From positions 1 to 6,359 of the forward strand of contig JAQTRB010000100.1 in assembly GCA_028712015.1 (NCBI GenBank): a stretch of 6,359 bases of DNA, given 5' to 3'. This DNA is from Syntrophales bacterium. Lineage in GTDB: Bacteria > Desulfobacterota > Syntrophia > Syntrophales > UBA5619. Below the pieces are notes generated by a model. It had not been told where the DNA came from. It did not search any database and saw nothing but the letters and a program-made list of their open reading frames with translations. Within the stretch, counting starts at the first letter, position 1; each line of letters starts with the position of its first letter. Positions 5,905-6,359 of the stretch are shown here, one piece after another. Made by a program: the position numbers and the translations under genes.

Positions 5905-6359
5905 ATGAGGAAAAACATCGTGAATAAACATCTTCCGCACAGACATGTATCGGTATTTCGTTGTTTTGCATTTCTCGTTTCTATCGTTCTGATCGGTGGT
6001 TGTTCCAGCGGCGGCAGCGGCGCTCCTCCGGCAATCCTATCGGTGAGCCCGGAACATCGTGCTGCAAATGTCTCTGTTACAACATCGATTTCAGTCGCCT
6101 TTAGCGAGGCGATGAATACCTCGTCGGCTGAAGGTGCTTTCTCTATTAATCCAAAGGTATCGGGCGCCTTTAGCTGGGACGCCGGGAATACGGTTATGAC
6201 ATTTACGCCGAGCGGTGATCTGGCCGATGGCACGCAACGCTACACCTGCACGGTGGGTACAGCGGCGCAAGACATCGCTGGAAACGCCCTCCCTTCTCCA
6301 TATCAATGGAACTGGACGACTTGGTCGAATGCGGTGGCGAATCTATTGGACGATTCCAA
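5905..6359 (+). CDS. Partial lipoprotein with bacterial Ig-like (Big_5/SbsA-type) domain, truncated by the window edge
   Basis: An open frame of 151 codons runs off the right edge without a stop. Residues 1-33 form a lipoprotein signal: basic/His n-region, hydrophobic FAFLVSIVLI and a lipobox IGGC with the lipidated Cys33, then a flexible SSGGSGAPP linker. Residues 41-138 resemble a Big_5 (SbsA-type Ig-like) domain: PAILSVSPEHRAANVSVTTS, a FSEAMN motif (66-71), WDAGNTVMTFTPSGDLADGT (91-110), YTCTVGTAAQDIAGN (113-127) and WNWTT. The product should be anchored in the outer membrane or at the cell surface; such modules usually precede adhesive, repeat or enzymatic regions, here unseen. ATG 5905 has only a weak AGG nearby; in-frame GTG 5920, with GAGGA (5907-5911) 8 nt upstream, may be the true start. 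The gene is more AT-rich and uses more T/A-ending codons than its neighbours. Confidence 0.8.
   Translation, partial: MRKNIVNKHLPHRHVSVFRCFAFLVSIVLIGGCSSGGSGAPPAILSVSPEHRAANVSVTTSISVAFSEAMNTSSAEGAFSINPKVSGAFSWDAGNTVMTFTPSGDLADGTQRYTCTVGTAAQDIAGNALPSPYQWNWTTWSNAVANLLDDS

Noticed and set aside
5847..6233. 128-codon minus-strand frame opposite the lipoprotein gene
   Set aside because: The plus strand encodes a convincing lipoprotein signal, lipobox and Ig-like domain over the same bases; the minus-strand product has no recognised features.

Overview
The window looks like a stretch of a fairly GC-rich Gram-negative anaerobe, possibly Desulfobacterota/Syntrophales-like. The evidence is a periplasmic TAXI-type TRAP transporter with Sec signal peptides, a fused DctQM-type permease, a DUF1850 protein, a lipoprotein with a lipobox and mostly C/G-ending codons. 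The lineage is inferred from gene content only; no rRNA or other marker is present.

Layout, left to right. Positions 1-69 hold a very GC-rich inverted-repeat block just beyond the 3' end of a leftward gene. That gene (70-345, minus) encodes a small exported membrane protein of unknown function. A doubtful 75-codon leftward ORF (356-583) lies directly upstream of it. A divergent intergenic region (about 584-802) holds a plausible extended -10 promoter, a leader hairpin and a perfect 9-bp direct repeat just before a strong Shine-Dalgarno.

The core is a rightward cluster. It starts with a TAXI-family solute-binding protein (803-1753). A DUF1850 membrane-anchored protein follows (1772-2323), then a 670-residue fused TRAP permease (2314-4326) that overlaps the DUF1850 gene. 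After an 82-bp gap comes a Rossmann-fold dehydrogenase of the 2,4-diaminopentanoate dehydrogenase / dihydrodipicolinate-reductase-like family (4409-5413). Together the first three form a complete TAXI-TRAP importer: binding protein in the periplasm, DUF1850 accessory at the membrane, ion-coupled permease. The dehydrogenase suggests, but does not prove, that the imported solute is an amino acid or related amino/keto acid that it then oxidises.

Downstream are a small tail-anchored protein with two zinc ribbons (5518-5850) and the 5' part of a lipoprotein with a bacterial Ig-like (Big_5/SbsA-type) domain (5905 to the window edge, incomplete). The last gene is visibly more AT-rich and uses different codons from its neighbours. 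No tRNA, rRNA, CRISPR array, insertion sequence or integrase was seen. The TAXI/DUF1850/permease order is a known arrangement, so the less ordinary items are the SBP leader, the competing hairpins at the left edge and the two uncharacterised small membrane proteins.
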